Assembly: GCA_902613795.1 (NCBI GenBank)
Contig: CACMIP010000003.1
Location: 65,110-129,109 of the forward strand
Reading direction: 5' to 3'
DNA from: an uncultured OCS116 cluster bacterium
Lineage (GTDB): Bacteria; Pseudomonadota; Alphaproteobacteria; Rhizobiales; TMED25
DNA: 64,000 nucleotides
A program made the position numbers and the translations under genes. This document shows positions 44,312 through 54,269 of the stretch, piece by piece. The stretch's first letter is position 1; the number at the start of each line of letters is the position of its first letter. Under the pieces are notes generated by a model. That model saw only the letters and a list, made by a program, of their open reading frames with translations, was not told the origin of the DNA and ran no database searches.

Positions 44312-45709
44312 CTAAAAACTGATGTTGTTATTATACATAATATTAGCTTCAATGTTATAGGCTATTTGAAGTATTTTACTTTCGTCCCATTTCTTGCCTA
44401 CAATTTGCATTGCAATTGGCATATTTGACCTATCCCTTCCAATTGGTAAGACCAAAGCCGGTAAGCCCGTAACATTAAAGGGACTAAAGAACTGTCTATG
44501 ATAATTAGCTGAATAGTCATAATTTTTCTGATTTATTTTTGCGTTAAGGTCCTCTATCAGTGGCGCTGTAAAAGGTGTGGCCGGTGTTATTAATGCGTCA
44601 AATTTTTTAATTTTATTTTCAATCGATCTTGTCATTTTGATTTTGTTATCAAGTGCCATCAGATAATCATCTATATCTACTTTTACGGACCATTCCATTC
44701 TCTTTCGAACATCAGGATCAAAACTTTCAGGATCTTCAGAATACTGTTTGATGTGAACTTTTGTGAATTCCGGGCCTGCGATGCCATAGAATAAATCTTG
44801 TATTATATCCACATCCTCAAAATTGATTGTTGTTATGCTTGCGCCAAGATCTTCGAGTAATGATTTTGCGTGTTCATATGAACCTTCGACCTCACCATCT
44901 AATTCTTGGTTTTGATATATGTCGGGACATATCGCAATTTTGAGACCCTTAATATCACTTTCAAGTAGTGACAAATCAATTTTCTTATGCTCAACTGATT
45001 TCATGTCATTTTGGTCATATCCCTCTAAGGCGCTATAGGCCAAGGCTGTGGAGTAAACAGATTCGCACATTGGTCCAACGTGGTCTATACTCGGTGAGTT
45101 TGGAAAAACCCCACTGAGACTGATTGCGCCATGGGTTGGCTTTAGACCAACAACACCGCATAGTGATGATGGAGTCCGAATAGATCCTCCTGTGTCTGTT
45201 CCAAGTGAGATGGGAACAAATTTACTTGCTACTGCAGCGGCAGAACCACCACTGGAGCCCCCAACAATTTTTAGCGGGTTGTGTGGATTTCTCGTTGTCC
45301 CAAAATGTGCATTTATAGTTGTAGAGGCTGCTGCGTATTGATGAGTATTTGTTTTGCCTAGTAATATAGCACCTGCATCGTTCATCTTAGATATACAATA
45401 TGCATCATGCTCTGGAATAAAGTCCTTATACAAAGCTGATCCATTTGTGGTACGAGTTCCTGCAGTGTTAATTATATCTTTTGCAGCATATGGGATGCCA
45501 TGAAGGGGACCCTTGTATACCCCATTTAAGATTTCACTTTCTGCTTCTTTTGCCCTTTTCAGGGCTTCGTCTTCGAGTATTGTTATGAATGCATTGAATT
45601 TGTGATTGTGCTCTGAAATTCTATTCAAGTAATATTCGGTAACTTCCCTTGGGGACAACTCTTTGCTTTTGATGGCGTTGATAATTTCTCTTATATTGTT
45701 AAATTTCAT
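44312..45709 (-). CDS. Amidase-signature family hydrolase
   Basis: A 465-residue amidase-signature hydrolase. The triad lysine is in GIPYAAKDIINTAG, the cis-Ser in VGGSSGGSAAAVA and the nucleophile in LGTDTGGSIRTPSSL. It resembles GatA in these motifs, but gatB and gatC are not near, so a catabolic amidase is the likelier role. It leads the amidase-cyclase-cupin-cupin unit, and faces the rplS block. Confidence 0.87.
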   Translation of the reverse strand: MKFNNIREIINAIKSKELSPREVTEYYLNRISEHNHKFNAFITILEDEALKRAKEAESEILNGVYKGPLHGIPYAAKDIINTAGTRTTNGSALYKDFIPEHDAYCISKMNDAGAILLGKTNTHQYAAASTTINAHFGTTRNPHNPLKIVGGSSGGSAAAVASKFVPISLGTDTGGSIRTPSSLCGVVGLKPTHGAISLSGVFPNSPSIDHVGPMCESVYSTALAYSALEGYDQNDMKSVEHKKIDLSLLESDIKGLKIAICPDIYQNQELDGEVEGSYEHAKSLLEDLGASITTINFEDVDIIQDLFYGIAGPEFTKVHIKQYSEDPESFDPDVRKRMEWSVKVDIDDYLMALDNKIKMTRSIENKIKKFDALITPATPFTAPLIEDLNAKINQKNYDYSANYHRQFFSPFNVTGLPALVLPIGRDRSNMPIAMQIVGKKWDESKILQIAYNIEANIMYNNNISF

Positions 45710-45903
45710 TCGAATCTTATTTTTTAAAATAAATTATATACATTTTAGTCATTTAATTATATAAACACAAAATATCTCACGCATAAACATAGATTCTATA
45801 ATCTTGTTAATATGAGTGGATTTTGGCAATGTTAAATTATCGACAACTGCCAGCCAATAGTATAATGATAGCAGGAATAAGTCATGCTTAGTTGGGTGTT
45901 AAA
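45710..45903. promoter_or_regulatory. Intergenic region amidase / rplS
   Basis: A 194-nt gap between divergent genes, the largest non-cobalamin gap in the right half. TATAAT at 45797-45802 (within AGATT-CTAT-AATCT, 45791-45804, a 5-4-5 inverted repeat) could be a rplS -10 box. No convincing -35 box is upstream. The leader before rplS (to 45903) has a possible weak CTGC/GCAG hairpin, but no known ribosomal-protein L19 leader could be recognised. Confidence 0.4.
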
Positions 45904-46329
45904 ATGAATTTAATACAAGAACTTGAAAAAGAACAGTTAGACAAGCTAAGGGAAAGCAAACAAATACCAGATTTTGCTCCCGGAGATACCGTTCGAGTGA
46001 ATGTTAAAATTAGCGAAGGTACCAGAGAAAGAGTTCAAGCCTATGAAGGCGTTGTCATTGGAAGATCTGGTTCAGGTATTAATGAAAGCTTTACAGTGAG
46101 AAAGATTTCATACGGTGAAGGAGTTGAAAGAGTTTTTCCTGTATATTCTCCAACTATCGAGTCTATCTCTGTGGTAAAAAAAGGTAAGGTAAGAAGAGCA
46201 AAACTATACTATCTTAGAGATAGGAGAGGCAAATCTGCTCGAATAGCTGAAAAGATTGACGTAAATCGTCAAAAAGCAAAAGAAGTATCTCAACCCGAGG
46301 CCACAGGCGAAGAGAATGAATCAAAATAA
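45904..46329 (+). CDS. rplS: 50S ribosomal protein L19
   Basis: A 141-residue L19 with an alphaproteobacterial C-terminal extension. The conserved core is [40 protein letters not shown] and [13 protein letters not shown], followed by [19 protein letters not shown]. The ATG at 45904 ([11 protein letters not shown]) is chosen over an in-frame TTG at 45892. It lies in its usual alphaproteobacterial setting ahead of leuC. Confidence 0.97.
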   Translation: MNLIQELEKEQLDKLRESKQIPDFAPGDTVRVNVKISEGTRERVQAYEGVVIGRSGSGINESFTVRKISYGEGVERVFPVYSPTIESISVVKKGKVRRAKLYYLRDRRGKSARIAEKIDVNRQKAKEVSQPEATGEENESK

Positions 46330-46355
46330 ATCCTGTAACCAATAAACGAGGATTT
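46328..46355 (+). promoter_or_regulatory. Inverted repeat sequestering the ribosome site of the M42 gene
   Basis: AAATCCT (46328-46334) and AGGATTT (46349-46355) are a perfect 7-bp inverted repeat with a 14-nt loop. The 3' arm contains AGGA of the ribosome-binding site (GAGGA 46348-46352) of the next gene, whose start is TTG. Together they suggest weak or regulated translation. It might also be a chance fold; a terminator is unlikely because no T-run follows. Confidence 0.5.
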
Positions 46356-46359
46356 CACT

Positions 46360-47400
46360 TTGAATTATAAACTTCTAAAAGAATTATGCGAGACTCCCTC
46401 TGTAGCGGGTAGGGAAGTACGAATAAGAAATTTCATACACGAACATGTAAAAGCCTATTTTGATGAGATTGAAATTGATCCGCTTGGCTCTTTAATTTGC
46501 AAAATAAACTCAAAGAAAAAAAATAAAAAGAAAATATTACTGCTCTGCCATATGGACGAGATTGGATTTCTTGTGAGTCATATTAACAGCAAAGGATTTG
46601 TATTTGTTGATCCGGTTGGTGGCTTTGATCCAAGAAATCTATTTTCAAGAAGGGTGCTAATTTGTACAGAAAAAGAGGATATCCGAGCCGTAATGAATCC
46701 ACAAGGAAAGCCCGTACACACCCAAAGTCCTGCAGACCGAAAAAAAATTCCAGAGCCAGATGAATTCTTCATAGACACGGGACTGGGTGAGAAAGCTAAG
46801 GATAAAATAAAAATTGGTGATTTTGTTGTCATGGATGAGCCTTTTCTGGATATGCCTGAGAAAATTGTTTCAAAAGCGCTTGATAACAGGATTGCATGTT
46901 GGATCGGTATTGAAATTGCGAAGTATTTTTATGAGAATAAGATTGAACTAAGTAATGATCTCGTTATCGTGTTTACAACCCAGGAAGAGGTGGGATTGAG
47001 AGGGGCAAAGACTGCCTCATTTAATGTCAAACCAGATATTGCGATCGGAGTTGATACAACTCTGGCCTGCGATACACCAGGTGTTCCTGAAAAAGATTGG
47101 ATCACTCAGCACGGGAAAGGCTTTGGTTTACACATAAAAGACTCTTCTTTTATATCTGATAATGATCTGGTTGAAGAATTTGTTAAATTAGCAGAAAAAA
47201 ATAAGATCTCCTATCAGAGGACAATACTAAGCCGGGGTGGCCAGGATGGAGCCGCAGGCCAGCAGGCCGGATCCGGAGCAAAAGCTATAGCAATAGTAGT
47301 AGGAACAAGATATATTCATACAGTAACAGAAATGATAGATAAAAAAGACTTGTCAAACGCACTAAATATTCTCAAGAAATACATTGAGGGTTTAAAATAA
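46360..47400 (+). CDS. M42-family glutamyl/aminopeptidase, TTG start
   Basis: A 346-residue metal-dependent aminopeptidase of the M42 family. Visible metal and catalytic residues: His in LLLCHMDEIGF, Asp in ALDNRIA, the Glu pair in FTTQEEVGLRG, Asp in GVDTTLACD and His in RYIHTVTEM. The start codon is TTG at 46360 with GAGGA seven bases upstream; there is no ATG in a better place. It lies between rplS and leuC, 30 and 38 nt away. Confidence 0.92.
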   Translation: MNYKLLKELCETPSVAGREVRIRNFIHEHVKAYFDEIEIDPLGSLICKINSKKKNKKKILLLCHMDEIGFLVSHINSKGFVFVDPVGGFDPRNLFSRRVLICTEKEDIRAVMNPQGKPVHTQSPADRKKIPEPDEFFIDTGLGEKAKDKIKIGDFVVMDEPFLDMPEKIVSKALDNRIACWIGIEIAKYFYENKIELSNDLVIVFTTQEEVGLRGAKTASFNVKPDIAIGVDTTLACDTPGVPEKDWITQHGKGFGLHIKDSSFISDNDLVEEFVKLAEKNKISYQRTILSRGGQDGAAGQQAGSGAKAIAIVVGTRYIHTVTEMIDKKDLSNALNILKKYIEGLK

Positions 47401-47438
47401 TTTTTTTAGAATAAACAACAAATTTTGGATACAGTTAA

Positions 47439-48848
47439 ATGAGCAAATCAAGAACTATTTATGATAAAATATGGGATGACCATCTTGTAAACACAAATGA
47501 CGATGGAACATCACTTATTTACATAGACAGGCATTTGGTCCACGAGGTGACTTCACCACAAGCATTTGAAGGTCTGAGGATGACCAAAAGGAAGGTTAGG
47601 TGTCCAGAAAAGACGCTTGCTGTTGTAGATCACAATGTTCCTACTACTGATCGTAAAAATGGTATTGAGGATGAAGAGTCAAGAATACAAGTGGAAGCCC
47701 TTGAGAAAAACTGTAAAGAATTCGGTGTTGAGTATTTTAATGAGTTAGATATAAGACAAGGCATTGTTCATGTTGTAGGACCGGAACAAGGTTTTACATT
47801 GCCAGGAACAACTATAATGTGCGGTGACAGCCATACGTCAACACATGGTGCTTTCGGAGCACTTGCGATGGGCATTGGCACATCTGAAGTTGAACACATT
47901 CTTGCAACTCAAACCTTAATTCAAAGAAAGGCAAAAAATTTTAGAGTCAATGTTGGTGGAACAGCTCCAGATGGAGTAACCGCAAAAGACATTATTCTGT
48001 CCATTATTGGTGAGATCGGAGCTGGCGGTGGAACAGGATCTGTAATTGAATATACAGGTAAAGCGATTTCTGACCTTTCTATGGAAGGAAGAATGACGGT
48101 CTGTAACATGTCCATTGAGGGTGGCGCAAGGGCTGGGCTGATAGGCCCCGATGAAAAGACCTTTTCTTATATTAAAGATCGACCAAGGTCGCCAAAAGGG
48201 GATGATTTTGACAGAGCGGTGGATTATTGGAATGCACTTAATTCGGATAAGGATGCATATTTCGATAGAGATGTATATCTTGATGCGGCTGCGTTACCAC
48301 CAGTTGTTACATGGGGGACAAGCCCTGAAGATGTGGTATCAATTAATGGTGAGGTTCCGGATCCAGAAGGAATAGATGATGAAATTAGAAAAGAGACAAA
48401 GAAAAGCGCACTTGAATATATGGATTTGAAGCCTGGTACTAAAATAAAAGATATTGAGTTAGATGTTATATTTATAGGGTCTTGTACTAATGGAAGAATT
48501 GAAGATTTAAGAGAGGTTGCCAAGGTGGTAGAGGGTCACCATGTGAATGAAAATTTAAATGCAATGATAGTACCTGGATCAGGTTTGGTAAAGGAGCAAG
48601 CAATAAATGAAGGTCTTGATAAAATTTTCATGGCAGCAGGATTTGAGTGGAGAGAGCCAGGATGCTCGATGTGCCTTGCCATGAATCCTGATAAGCTATT
48701 GCCAGGGCAGAGATGTGCTTCTACATCCAATAGAAATTTCGAAGGAAGACAGGGGTTTCGAGGAAGAACCCACCTTGTGTCTCCTGCAATGGCAGCCGCT
48801 GCAGCTATCGCTGGCCGTTTCGTTGATGTAAGAGATTTTGTGAAGTAG
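47439..48848 (+). CDS. leuC: 3-isopropylmalate dehydratase large subunit
   Basis: A 469-residue [4Fe-4S] aconitase-family protein that, with LeuD, interconverts 2- and 3-isopropylmalate in leucine synthesis. The cluster cysteines are in [12 protein letters not shown] and [12 protein letters not shown], and [15 protein letters not shown] is the substrate motif. leuD follows after 10 nt. Fe-S dependence makes it a plausible iron-regulated enzyme, but only a half-site TTAGAA (47406-47411) precedes it. Confidence 0.97.
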   Translation: MSKSRTIYDKIWDDHLVNTNDDGTSLIYIDRHLVHEVTSPQAFEGLRMTKRKVRCPEKTLAVVDHNVPTTDRKNGIEDEESRIQVEALEKNCKEFGVEYFNELDIRQGIVHVVGPEQGFTLPGTTIMCGDSHTSTHGAFGALAMGIGTSEVEHILATQTLIQRKAKNFRVNVGGTAPDGVTAKDIILSIIGEIGAGGGTGSVIEYTGKAISDLSMEGRMTVCNMSIEGGARAGLIGPDEKTFSYIKDRPRSPKGDDFDRAVDYWNALNSDKDAYFDRDVYLDAAALPPVVTWGTSPEDVVSINGEVPDPEGIDDEIRKETKKSALEYMDLKPGTKIKDIELDVIFIGSCTNGRIEDLREVAKVVEGHHVNENLNAMIVPGSGLVKEQAINEGLDKIFMAAGFEWREPGCSMCLAMNPDKLLPGQRCASTSNRNFEGRQGFRGRTHLVSPAMAAAAAIAGRFVDVRDFVK

Positions 48849-48858
48849 GAAGCCATTT

Positions 48859-49464
48859 ATGGAGAAATTTAAAAATATTACTGCTGTTGCTGCCCCATTA
48901 CCTGAAGTGAATGTTGATACAGATAAAATAATTCCAAAGCAATATTTGAAAACAATCGAAAGAACAGGACTGGGTAAAGGCTTGTTTTCTGAGTTACGTT
49001 ATAACGATGATGGAACAGAAAACAAAGATTTTGTCCTAAATAAGTCTCAATACAAAAATGCCAAAATACTTGTCGCGGGGGATAACTTCGGTTGTGGATC
49101 AAGCAGGGAGCACGCACCCTGGGCGCTTCTTGACTACGGTATAAAGGTTGTTATTTCCACATCATTTGCTGATATATTTTACAATAACTGTTTTAAAAAT
49201 GGGATGTTACCTATTGTTCTTGATGAAAAAGAGGTTAGTCTCCTGATGGAAGAAACAGAGAGGGGATCTAATGCCACTCTTACAGTTGACCTTGAAAGTC
49301 AAGAGATTACAACCTCTGATGGGAATAAAATTAACTTTAAGATCGACAAATTTCTCAAACACTGCTTGCTAAATGGTCTAGATGATATTGCACTAACCCT
49401 GGAAAAAAACAGCGAAATTGGGAGCTACGAGGATAAAATTAAAAGTCAAAGACCATGGCTGTAA
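48859..49464 (+). CDS. leuD: 3-isopropylmalate dehydratase small subunit
   Basis: The 201-residue small subunit partner of LeuC. The swivel-domain motif is [20 protein letters not shown] and the N-terminal [12 protein letters not shown] is typical. It sits in the order leuC-leuD-leuB with a 32-nt gap before leuB. Confidence 0.97.
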   Translation: MEKFKNITAVAAPLPEVNVDTDKIIPKQYLKTIERTGLGKGLFSELRYNDDGTENKDFVLNKSQYKNAKILVAGDNFGCGSSREHAPWALLDYGIKVVISTSFADIFYNNCFKNGMLPIVLDEKEVSLLMEETERGSNATLTVDLESQEITTSDGNKINFKIDKFLKHCLLNGLDDIALTLEKNSEIGSYEDKIKSQRPWL

Positions 49465-49496
49465 TAATACTAAACGTGGAAATATTGAGGTAAGTA

Positions 49497-50606
49497 ATGA
49501 GTTCATATAATTTATTAATGCTTCCCGGGGATGGAATAGGACCGGAGGTAATAAATGAAGTTGAAAGAGTAATTGAATGGTTCAATAAGAACTCTAACCA
49601 TAAATTTGAAATTGAAAAAGATCTCGTTGGAGGTGCCGCATATGATGAGCATGGTCAATCAATCTCTGATGAAGCTATGGATCTTGCCCATAAATCCGAT
49701 GCAGTAATATTCGGTGCAGTGGGTGGACCAAAGTGGGATAATGTGCCATTTGAGGTGAGACCAGAAGCTGGCCTCTTGAGACTTCGAAAAGAACTCGATT
49801 TATTTGCCAACCTGAGACCCGCAATTTGTTACAAAGCGCTTGCAGAAGCATCAAGCCTTAAGAAGGAGCTTGTAGAAGGACTTGATATATTGATATTGAG
49901 AGAATTAACTGGCGGGGTATATTTTGGTGAACCGAAAGAGATTACTGACCTGCCTGATGGTCAAAAAAGGGCTGTAGATACACAGGTATATACTACCAGT
50001 GAGATAGAGAGGATAGCTCGAGTCGCTTTCGATCTTGCTAAAACCCGAACAGGAAAAGTAACGTCGACAGAAAAGAGAAATGTTATGATTTCAGGTGTTT
50101 TTTGGAATAATGTCGTCTCCGAAGTCCACAAGAACGAATATCCAGAAATGGAGCTTGAGCATATGTTAGCTGATGCATGCGCTATGCAGCTTGTCAGAAA
50201 ACCAAAACAGTTTGATCTTATTGTCGCGGACAATTTATTTGGTGATATACTATCGGATGAAGCTGCTATGCTCACAGGATCTATGGGAATGCTGCCGTCA
50301 GCATCTCTTGGAGCTGTTAATCCAAATACGGGTAAGAGGAATGCAATGTATGAACCTGTTCATGGCTCTGCTCCCGATATTTCCGGACAAGGTATAGCAA
50401 ACCCAATCGCCGAGATCGCATCTTTTGCAATGGCTTTACGCTATTCGTTCAACCTAACTGAAGAGGCAAAGATGATAGAGGACTCGATTTCTGCAGCATT
50501 AGATCAAGGCATTAGAACACCAGACATAATGCAAGATGGAATGAAAAAAGTTGGCACAAAAGAAATATCCGATGCAATAATTGCAGAAATGAATTCAAGA
50601 ACTTGA
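49497..50606 (+). CDS. leuB: 3-isopropylmalate dehydrogenase
   Basis: A 369-residue NAD-dependent oxidative decarboxylase of the isocitrate/isopropylmalate family. It has [17 protein letters not shown] at the start, the family motif [16 protein letters not shown] and [11 protein letters not shown] near the cofactor site, and the C-terminal [15 protein letters not shown]. The asd gene follows after 10 nt. Confidence 0.97.
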   Translation: MSSYNLLMLPGDGIGPEVINEVERVIEWFNKNSNHKFEIEKDLVGGAAYDEHGQSISDEAMDLAHKSDAVIFGAVGGPKWDNVPFEVRPEAGLLRLRKELDLFANLRPAICYKALAEASSLKKELVEGLDILILRELTGGVYFGEPKEITDLPDGQKRAVDTQVYTTSEIERIARVAFDLAKTRTGKVTSTEKRNVMISGVFWNNVVSEVHKNEYPEMELEHMLADACAMQLVRKPKQFDLIVADNLFGDILSDEAAMLTGSMGMLPSASLGAVNPNTGKRNAMYEPVHGSAPDISGQGIANPIAEIASFAMALRYSFNLTEEAKMIEDSISAALDQGIRTPDIMQDGMKKVGTKEISDAIIAEMNSRT

Positions 50607-50616
50607 GTAAAAAACC

Positions 50617-51633
50617 ATGTCAATAAAGATCGCGGTTGTGGGTGCAACAGGAAATGTTGGGAGAGAAATATTAAATATTCTTGACGAGAGAATGTTTCCT
50701 TGTGATGAGGTTGTGGCACTCGCGTCCAGAAAGTCAATGGGTAGAGAGCTATCTTATGGTGATAAAATCCTAAAAGTGAAAAATCTTGAAACGTACAATT
50801 TTTCAGGCATTGATATCGCTCTTTTTTCTGCAGGCTCAAAAATATCAGAGAAGTGGGGACCTATCGCTGCTTCTGCAGGAGCTATTGTAATTGATAATTC
50901 GTCATTTTGGAGGTATCACGATGATGTCCCACTGATAGTTCCAGAAGTCAATCCCGATGATATAAAGGATTTTAAAAAGAGGGGAATTATTGCAAACCCA
51001 AATTGTTCGACCTCGCAATTAGTTGTAGTGCTGAAGCCTCTTCATGATTTTGCGAAGATAACAAGGGTTGTCGTATCGACATATCAATCAGTGTCAGGGG
51101 CTGGCAATGCGGCAATGGAAGAACTATTTAATCAAACAAAAGGTATATTTGTAAATCAGGCAGCAGAGCCCGAAAACTTTACAAGACAAATCGCATTCAA
51201 TGTTATACCCCATATAGATATTTTCCATGATGACGGTTTTACAAAAGAGGAATGGAAGATGTTATCTGAGACAAAGAAAATCATAGATAAAAGTATCAAG
51301 CTGACTGCCACTTGTGTAAGAGTACCCGTTTTTGTTGGCCATTCCGAGGCAGTCAATATTGAATTTGAGAAATCAATCAGCCCTGAAAAAGCACGAGCAA
51401 TTCTGAGAGACTCACCAGGTGTTATGCTTGTGGATGATCCCGAAGATGAAAAATATGTAACACCAATCGAGTGTGTTGGCGATTATGCAACTTTTGTAAG
51501 CAGGGTCCGTGAAGACATATCGGTAAAGAATGGTCTTGCTATGTGGGTTGTTTCAGATAATCTCCGAAAAGGTGCTGCGCTTAATGCTGTTCAAATTGCA
51601 GAGTTACTACTTAACAAAAAATACGTTGGCTAG
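50617..51633 (+). CDS. asd: Aspartate-semialdehyde dehydrogenase
   Basis: A 338-residue NADPH enzyme that makes aspartate semialdehyde for lysine, threonine and methionine synthesis. The Rossmann motif GATGNVGREIL, the catalytic cysteine (Cys130) in NPNCSTSQLVVVLKPL and the GAGNAAMEELFNQT segment are present. Its stop is 68 nt before the sdhC start; the leucine/asd unit probably ends here, though no terminator hairpin is visible. Confidence 0.97.
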   Translation: MSIKIAVVGATGNVGREILNILDERMFPCDEVVALASRKSMGRELSYGDKILKVKNLETYNFSGIDIALFSAGSKISEKWGPIAASAGAIVIDNSSFWRYHDDVPLIVPEVNPDDIKDFKKRGIIANPNCSTSQLVVVLKPLHDFAKITRVVVSTYQSVSGAGNAAMEELFNQTKGIFVNQAAEPENFTRQIAFNVIPHIDIFHDDGFTKEEWKMLSETKKIIDKSIKLTATCVRVPVFVGHSEAVNIEFEKSISPEKARAILRDSPGVMLVDDPEDEKYVTPIECVGDYATFVSRVREDISVKNGLAMWVVSDNLRKGAALNAVQIAELLLNKKYVG

Positions 51634-51651
51634 AAAAATTTTTATGGAATT

Positions 51652-51678
51652 TTGAATTAGAACAATTATAAATATACT
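51652..51678 (+). promoter_or_regulatory. sdhC promoter candidate, -35 TTGAAT and -10 TATACT
   Basis: TTGAAT (51652-51657) and TATACT (51673-51678) are separated by 15 nt, slightly short of the usual 16-18. The -10 box lies 23 nt before the sdhC ATG. The interval is filled by the palindrome at 51657-51671, the same arrangement as in the tsaD promoter. Confidence 0.45.
51657..51671. promoter_or_regulatory. Palindromic operator candidate TTAGAA-N3-TTATAA, copy of the tsaD/hemC site
   Basis: TTAGAACAATTATAA matches the minus-strand sequence at 12283-12269 (TTAGAACAATTCTAA) at 14 of 15 bases, the single change being in the right arm. In both places it lies directly before the -10 box. SdhB carries Fe-S clusters and SdhC/D a heme, and the other copy faces a heme gene, which fits an iron or heme regulator such as Irr; this link is inference. 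Confidence 0.5.
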
Positions 51679-51701
51679 GTGATTAATTTAATAAAGATCA
51701 A

Positions 51702-52076
51702 ATGAATAAACCATTATCCCCACATTTATCAATTTACAAATTTAAATTAAGTTTACTTATGTCGATTGCACATCGGATAACCGGTGGGGCGCTCTATTTT
51801 TCAATGATAATTTTTATGTTTTTTTTAGCTTCACTAGCACTTGGGGAACAATACTATGTAGTCTTTTCAACTATAATTGGGTCATGGATTGGGAAGTTAA
51901 TTATGTTAGGGATAACATGGGCCATATTCCATCACATGCTTGGGGGACTTCGACATTTCATTTGGGACATTGGTAAAGGCTTTGAGGTAAAAACAGTTGA
52001 TCAGCTGGCAGCGATTACACTGCTTGGTGGGGTACTTTTAACTTTAATTTACTGGCTCGTTTTCTTCATTATATAG
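51702..52076 (+). CDS. sdhC: Succinate dehydrogenase cytochrome b556 subunit
   Basis: A 124-residue membrane anchor of complex II with three helices. MNKPLSPHLSIYKF, the SIAHRITGG motif and the heme-ligand histidine region IFHHMLGGLRHFIWD are typical. It is the first gene of sdhCDAB. Confidence 0.95.
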   Translation: MNKPLSPHLSIYKFKLSLLMSIAHRITGGALYFSMIIFMFFLASLALGEQYYVVFSTIIGSWIGKLIMLGITWAIFHHMLGGLRHFIWDIGKGFEVKTVDQLAAITLLGGVLLTLIYWLVFFII

Positions 52077-52089
52077 TGGGATAAAATCT

Positions 52090-52416
52090 ATGACACATTC
52101 ACCAACGAGACATTTTATTTTGCAAAGAATTACAGCAGTCTTAAACATTCCAATCTTGATTTTTCTTTTGTATTTAATATTTACAATACCTGGAATGAGT
52201 TATGATGGAGTTACAAGCCTCTTCCAAAAACCATTAATTCTTTTTCTCTCGTTACTCCTAACGTTTAATTTTGCTTTCCATATGAAATTAGGTATGCAAA
52301 TGATAATTGAGGACTATATTCACGAAAATAAAAATTTAAAATTGGCACTTTTATTAAACAATATCTTTGTTTCAATCGTTATTATTGGGTGTACTTATTC
52401 ACTATTAACTTTATAA
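52090..52416 (+). CDS. sdhD: Succinate dehydrogenase membrane anchor subunit
   Basis: A 108-residue anchor with three helices. FHMKLGMQMIIEDYIH has the conserved histidine and acidic/tyrosine residues of the heme and quinone site. It starts 13 nt after sdhC. Sequence similarity in SdhD is low, so synteny supports the call. Confidence 0.92.
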   Translation: MTHSPTRHFILQRITAVLNIPILIFLLYLIFTIPGMSYDGVTSLFQKPLILFLSLLLTFNFAFHMKLGMQMIIEDYIHENKNLKLALLLNNIFVSIVIIGCTYSLLTL

Positions 52417-52447
52417 TTTACACAATTTGAAGGGATAAATTTACATA

Positions 52448-54262
52448 ATGTCAAACACACATACTATAAACGGAAGAGAGTACACTTTTGTTGACCATAC
52501 TTATGATGTGGTCGTTGTTGGCGCTGGAGGGGCAGGTTTGAGAGCCACACTTGGATGCTCTGAGGCAGGTCTAAAAACAGCATGCGTTACAAAATTATTC
52601 CCAACAAGAAGTCATACTGTAGCTGCACAAGGTGGGGTAGCTGCTGCACTCGGAAATATGGGTGAGGATGATTGGAAATGGCATATGTATGATACCGTGA
52701 AAGGTGCAGACTGGCTTGGTGATCAAGATGCAATTGAATATCTATGTAAAGAAGCTCCCCAAGCAGTATATGAACTTGAACATTTTGGATTACCATTTAG
52801 CAGAAGAGAAGATGGGAAAATCTACCAAAGACCATTCGGTGGTATGACAACACATTATGGTGAAGGAATTGCACAAAGAACATGTGCTGCTGCAGACCGA
52901 ACAGGCCATGCAATGCTGCACACGCTTTACGGTAAAGCAATAAGTAATTCCGCGGAGTTTTTTATAGAATACTTTGCTATTGACCTAATAATGGATAAAA
53001 ATGGAGCCTGCCTTGGCGTAGTAGCGCTATGTTTGGAAGATGGTACAATTCATAGATTTCAAGCACAGAAAACAATCCTTGCCACAGGTGGCTATGGACG
53101 CGCTTATTTTTCAGCTACATCTGCGCACTCATGCACGGGAGATGGAAATGCTATGGTTCTCAGAGCTGGCTTACCATTACAGGACATGGAATTTGTTCAG
53201 TTTCATCCAACGGGAATATATGGGGCTGGTTGCTTAATAACAGAAGGATCAAGAGGTGAAGGTGGATATCTAACAAACTCAGAAGGTGAGAGATTTATGG
53301 AAAGATACGCTCCATCAGCCAAAGACTTAGCAAGTAGAGATGTGGTCTCGAGATCCATGACGATTGAAATTAGAGAAGGTAGAGGTGTCGGCAAAGATAA
53401 AGACCACATTCATCTCCATCTCGAGCATTTAGCACCGGAAGTACTTGCTGAAAGATTGCCAGGCATATCAGAAACAGCTAAAATATTCTCAGGGGTTGAC
53501 GTAACAAAAGAGCCGATCCCTGTATTACCAACAGTTCATTATAATATGGGTGGAATCCCTACAAATTTCCACGGGGAAGTTCTCACAAAAATCAACGGGG
53601 ATCCCGACTGCGTTGTTGATGGATTAATGGCTATCGGGGAAGCAGCTTGCGTTTCGGTCCATGGTGCAAACAGACTAGGCTCAAACTCCCTTATAGATTT
53701 GGTCGTTTTTGGTAGAGCTGCTGGGCTGAGAGCTGCAGATACAACGACAGCAAATGCTAATCAGCCACCACTTCCTGACAACGCTGGACTGAATGCTCTA
53801 GAAAGACTCGATAAGTTTAGGTATGCAGATGGCAATACTTCAACCTCCGAATTACGATCCCAAATGCAAAAAATAATGCAAAATAACTGTGCTGTGTTTA
53901 GAACAGGCGAAGTTTTAGATGAAGGAAAAGACCTCATTAATAAAACTTGGAACGGTCTTGACGATATCAAGATTAATGACAGATCACTAATATGGAATAC
54001 GGATCTAGTAGAAGCTCTTGAGTGGGATAACTTAATTGTACAGTCTGTTGTTACTGTTGAAAGTGCAGCAAATAGAAAAGAAAGTCGTGGCTCGCATGCC
54101 CGCGAAGATTATACAGAAAGAGATGATAAGAATTGGATGAAGCATACGCTGGCGTGGATAGATAATGATGAGAGAACCACCACAATAGATTATAGGCCTG
54201 TGCATGAATATACTCTGAGCAATGAAGTAGCCTATATTCCACCAAAAGAGAGGGTATATTAA
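52448..54262 (+). CDS. sdhA: Succinate dehydrogenase flavoprotein subunit
   Basis: The 604-residue catalytic subunit. The FAD motif [13 protein letters not shown], the covalent-FAD histidine region [15 protein letters not shown], the substrate-binding QFHPTGIYG and the active-site arginine/histidine regions ([11 protein letters not shown]) are all complete. It lies in the order C-D-A-B and is the likely client of the DUF1674 protein at 7610-7795. Confidence 0.98.
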   Translation: MSNTHTINGREYTFVDHTYDVVVVGAGGAGLRATLGCSEAGLKTACVTKLFPTRSHTVAAQGGVAAALGNMGEDDWKWHMYDTVKGADWLGDQDAIEYLCKEAPQAVYELEHFGLPFSRREDGKIYQRPFGGMTTHYGEGIAQRTCAAADRTGHAMLHTLYGKAISNSAEFFIEYFAIDLIMDKNGACLGVVALCLEDGTIHRFQAQKTILATGGYGRAYFSATSAHSCTGDGNAMVLRAGLPLQDMEFVQFHPTGIYGAGCLITEGSRGEGGYLTNSEGERFMERYAPSAKDLASRDVVSRSMTIEIREGRGVGKDKDHIHLHLEHLAPEVLAERLPGISETAKIFSGVDVTKEPIPVLPTVHYNMGGIPTNFHGEVLTKINGDPDCVVDGLMAIGEAACVSVHGANRLGSNSLIDLVVFGRAAGLRAADTTTANANQPPLPDNAGLNALERLDKFRYADGNTSTSELRSQMQKIMQNNCAVFRTGEVLDEGKDLINKTWNGLDDIKINDRSLIWNTDLVEALEWDNLIVQSVVTVESAANRKESRGSHAREDYTERDDKNWMKHTLAWIDNDERTTTIDYRPVHEYTLSNEVAYIPPKERVY

Positions 54263-54269
54263 GAAAAGC

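Noticed and set aside
47405..47411. A third Irr-type site before leuC
   Set aside because: Only the left arm TTAGAA is present; the right arm TTCTAA is missing.
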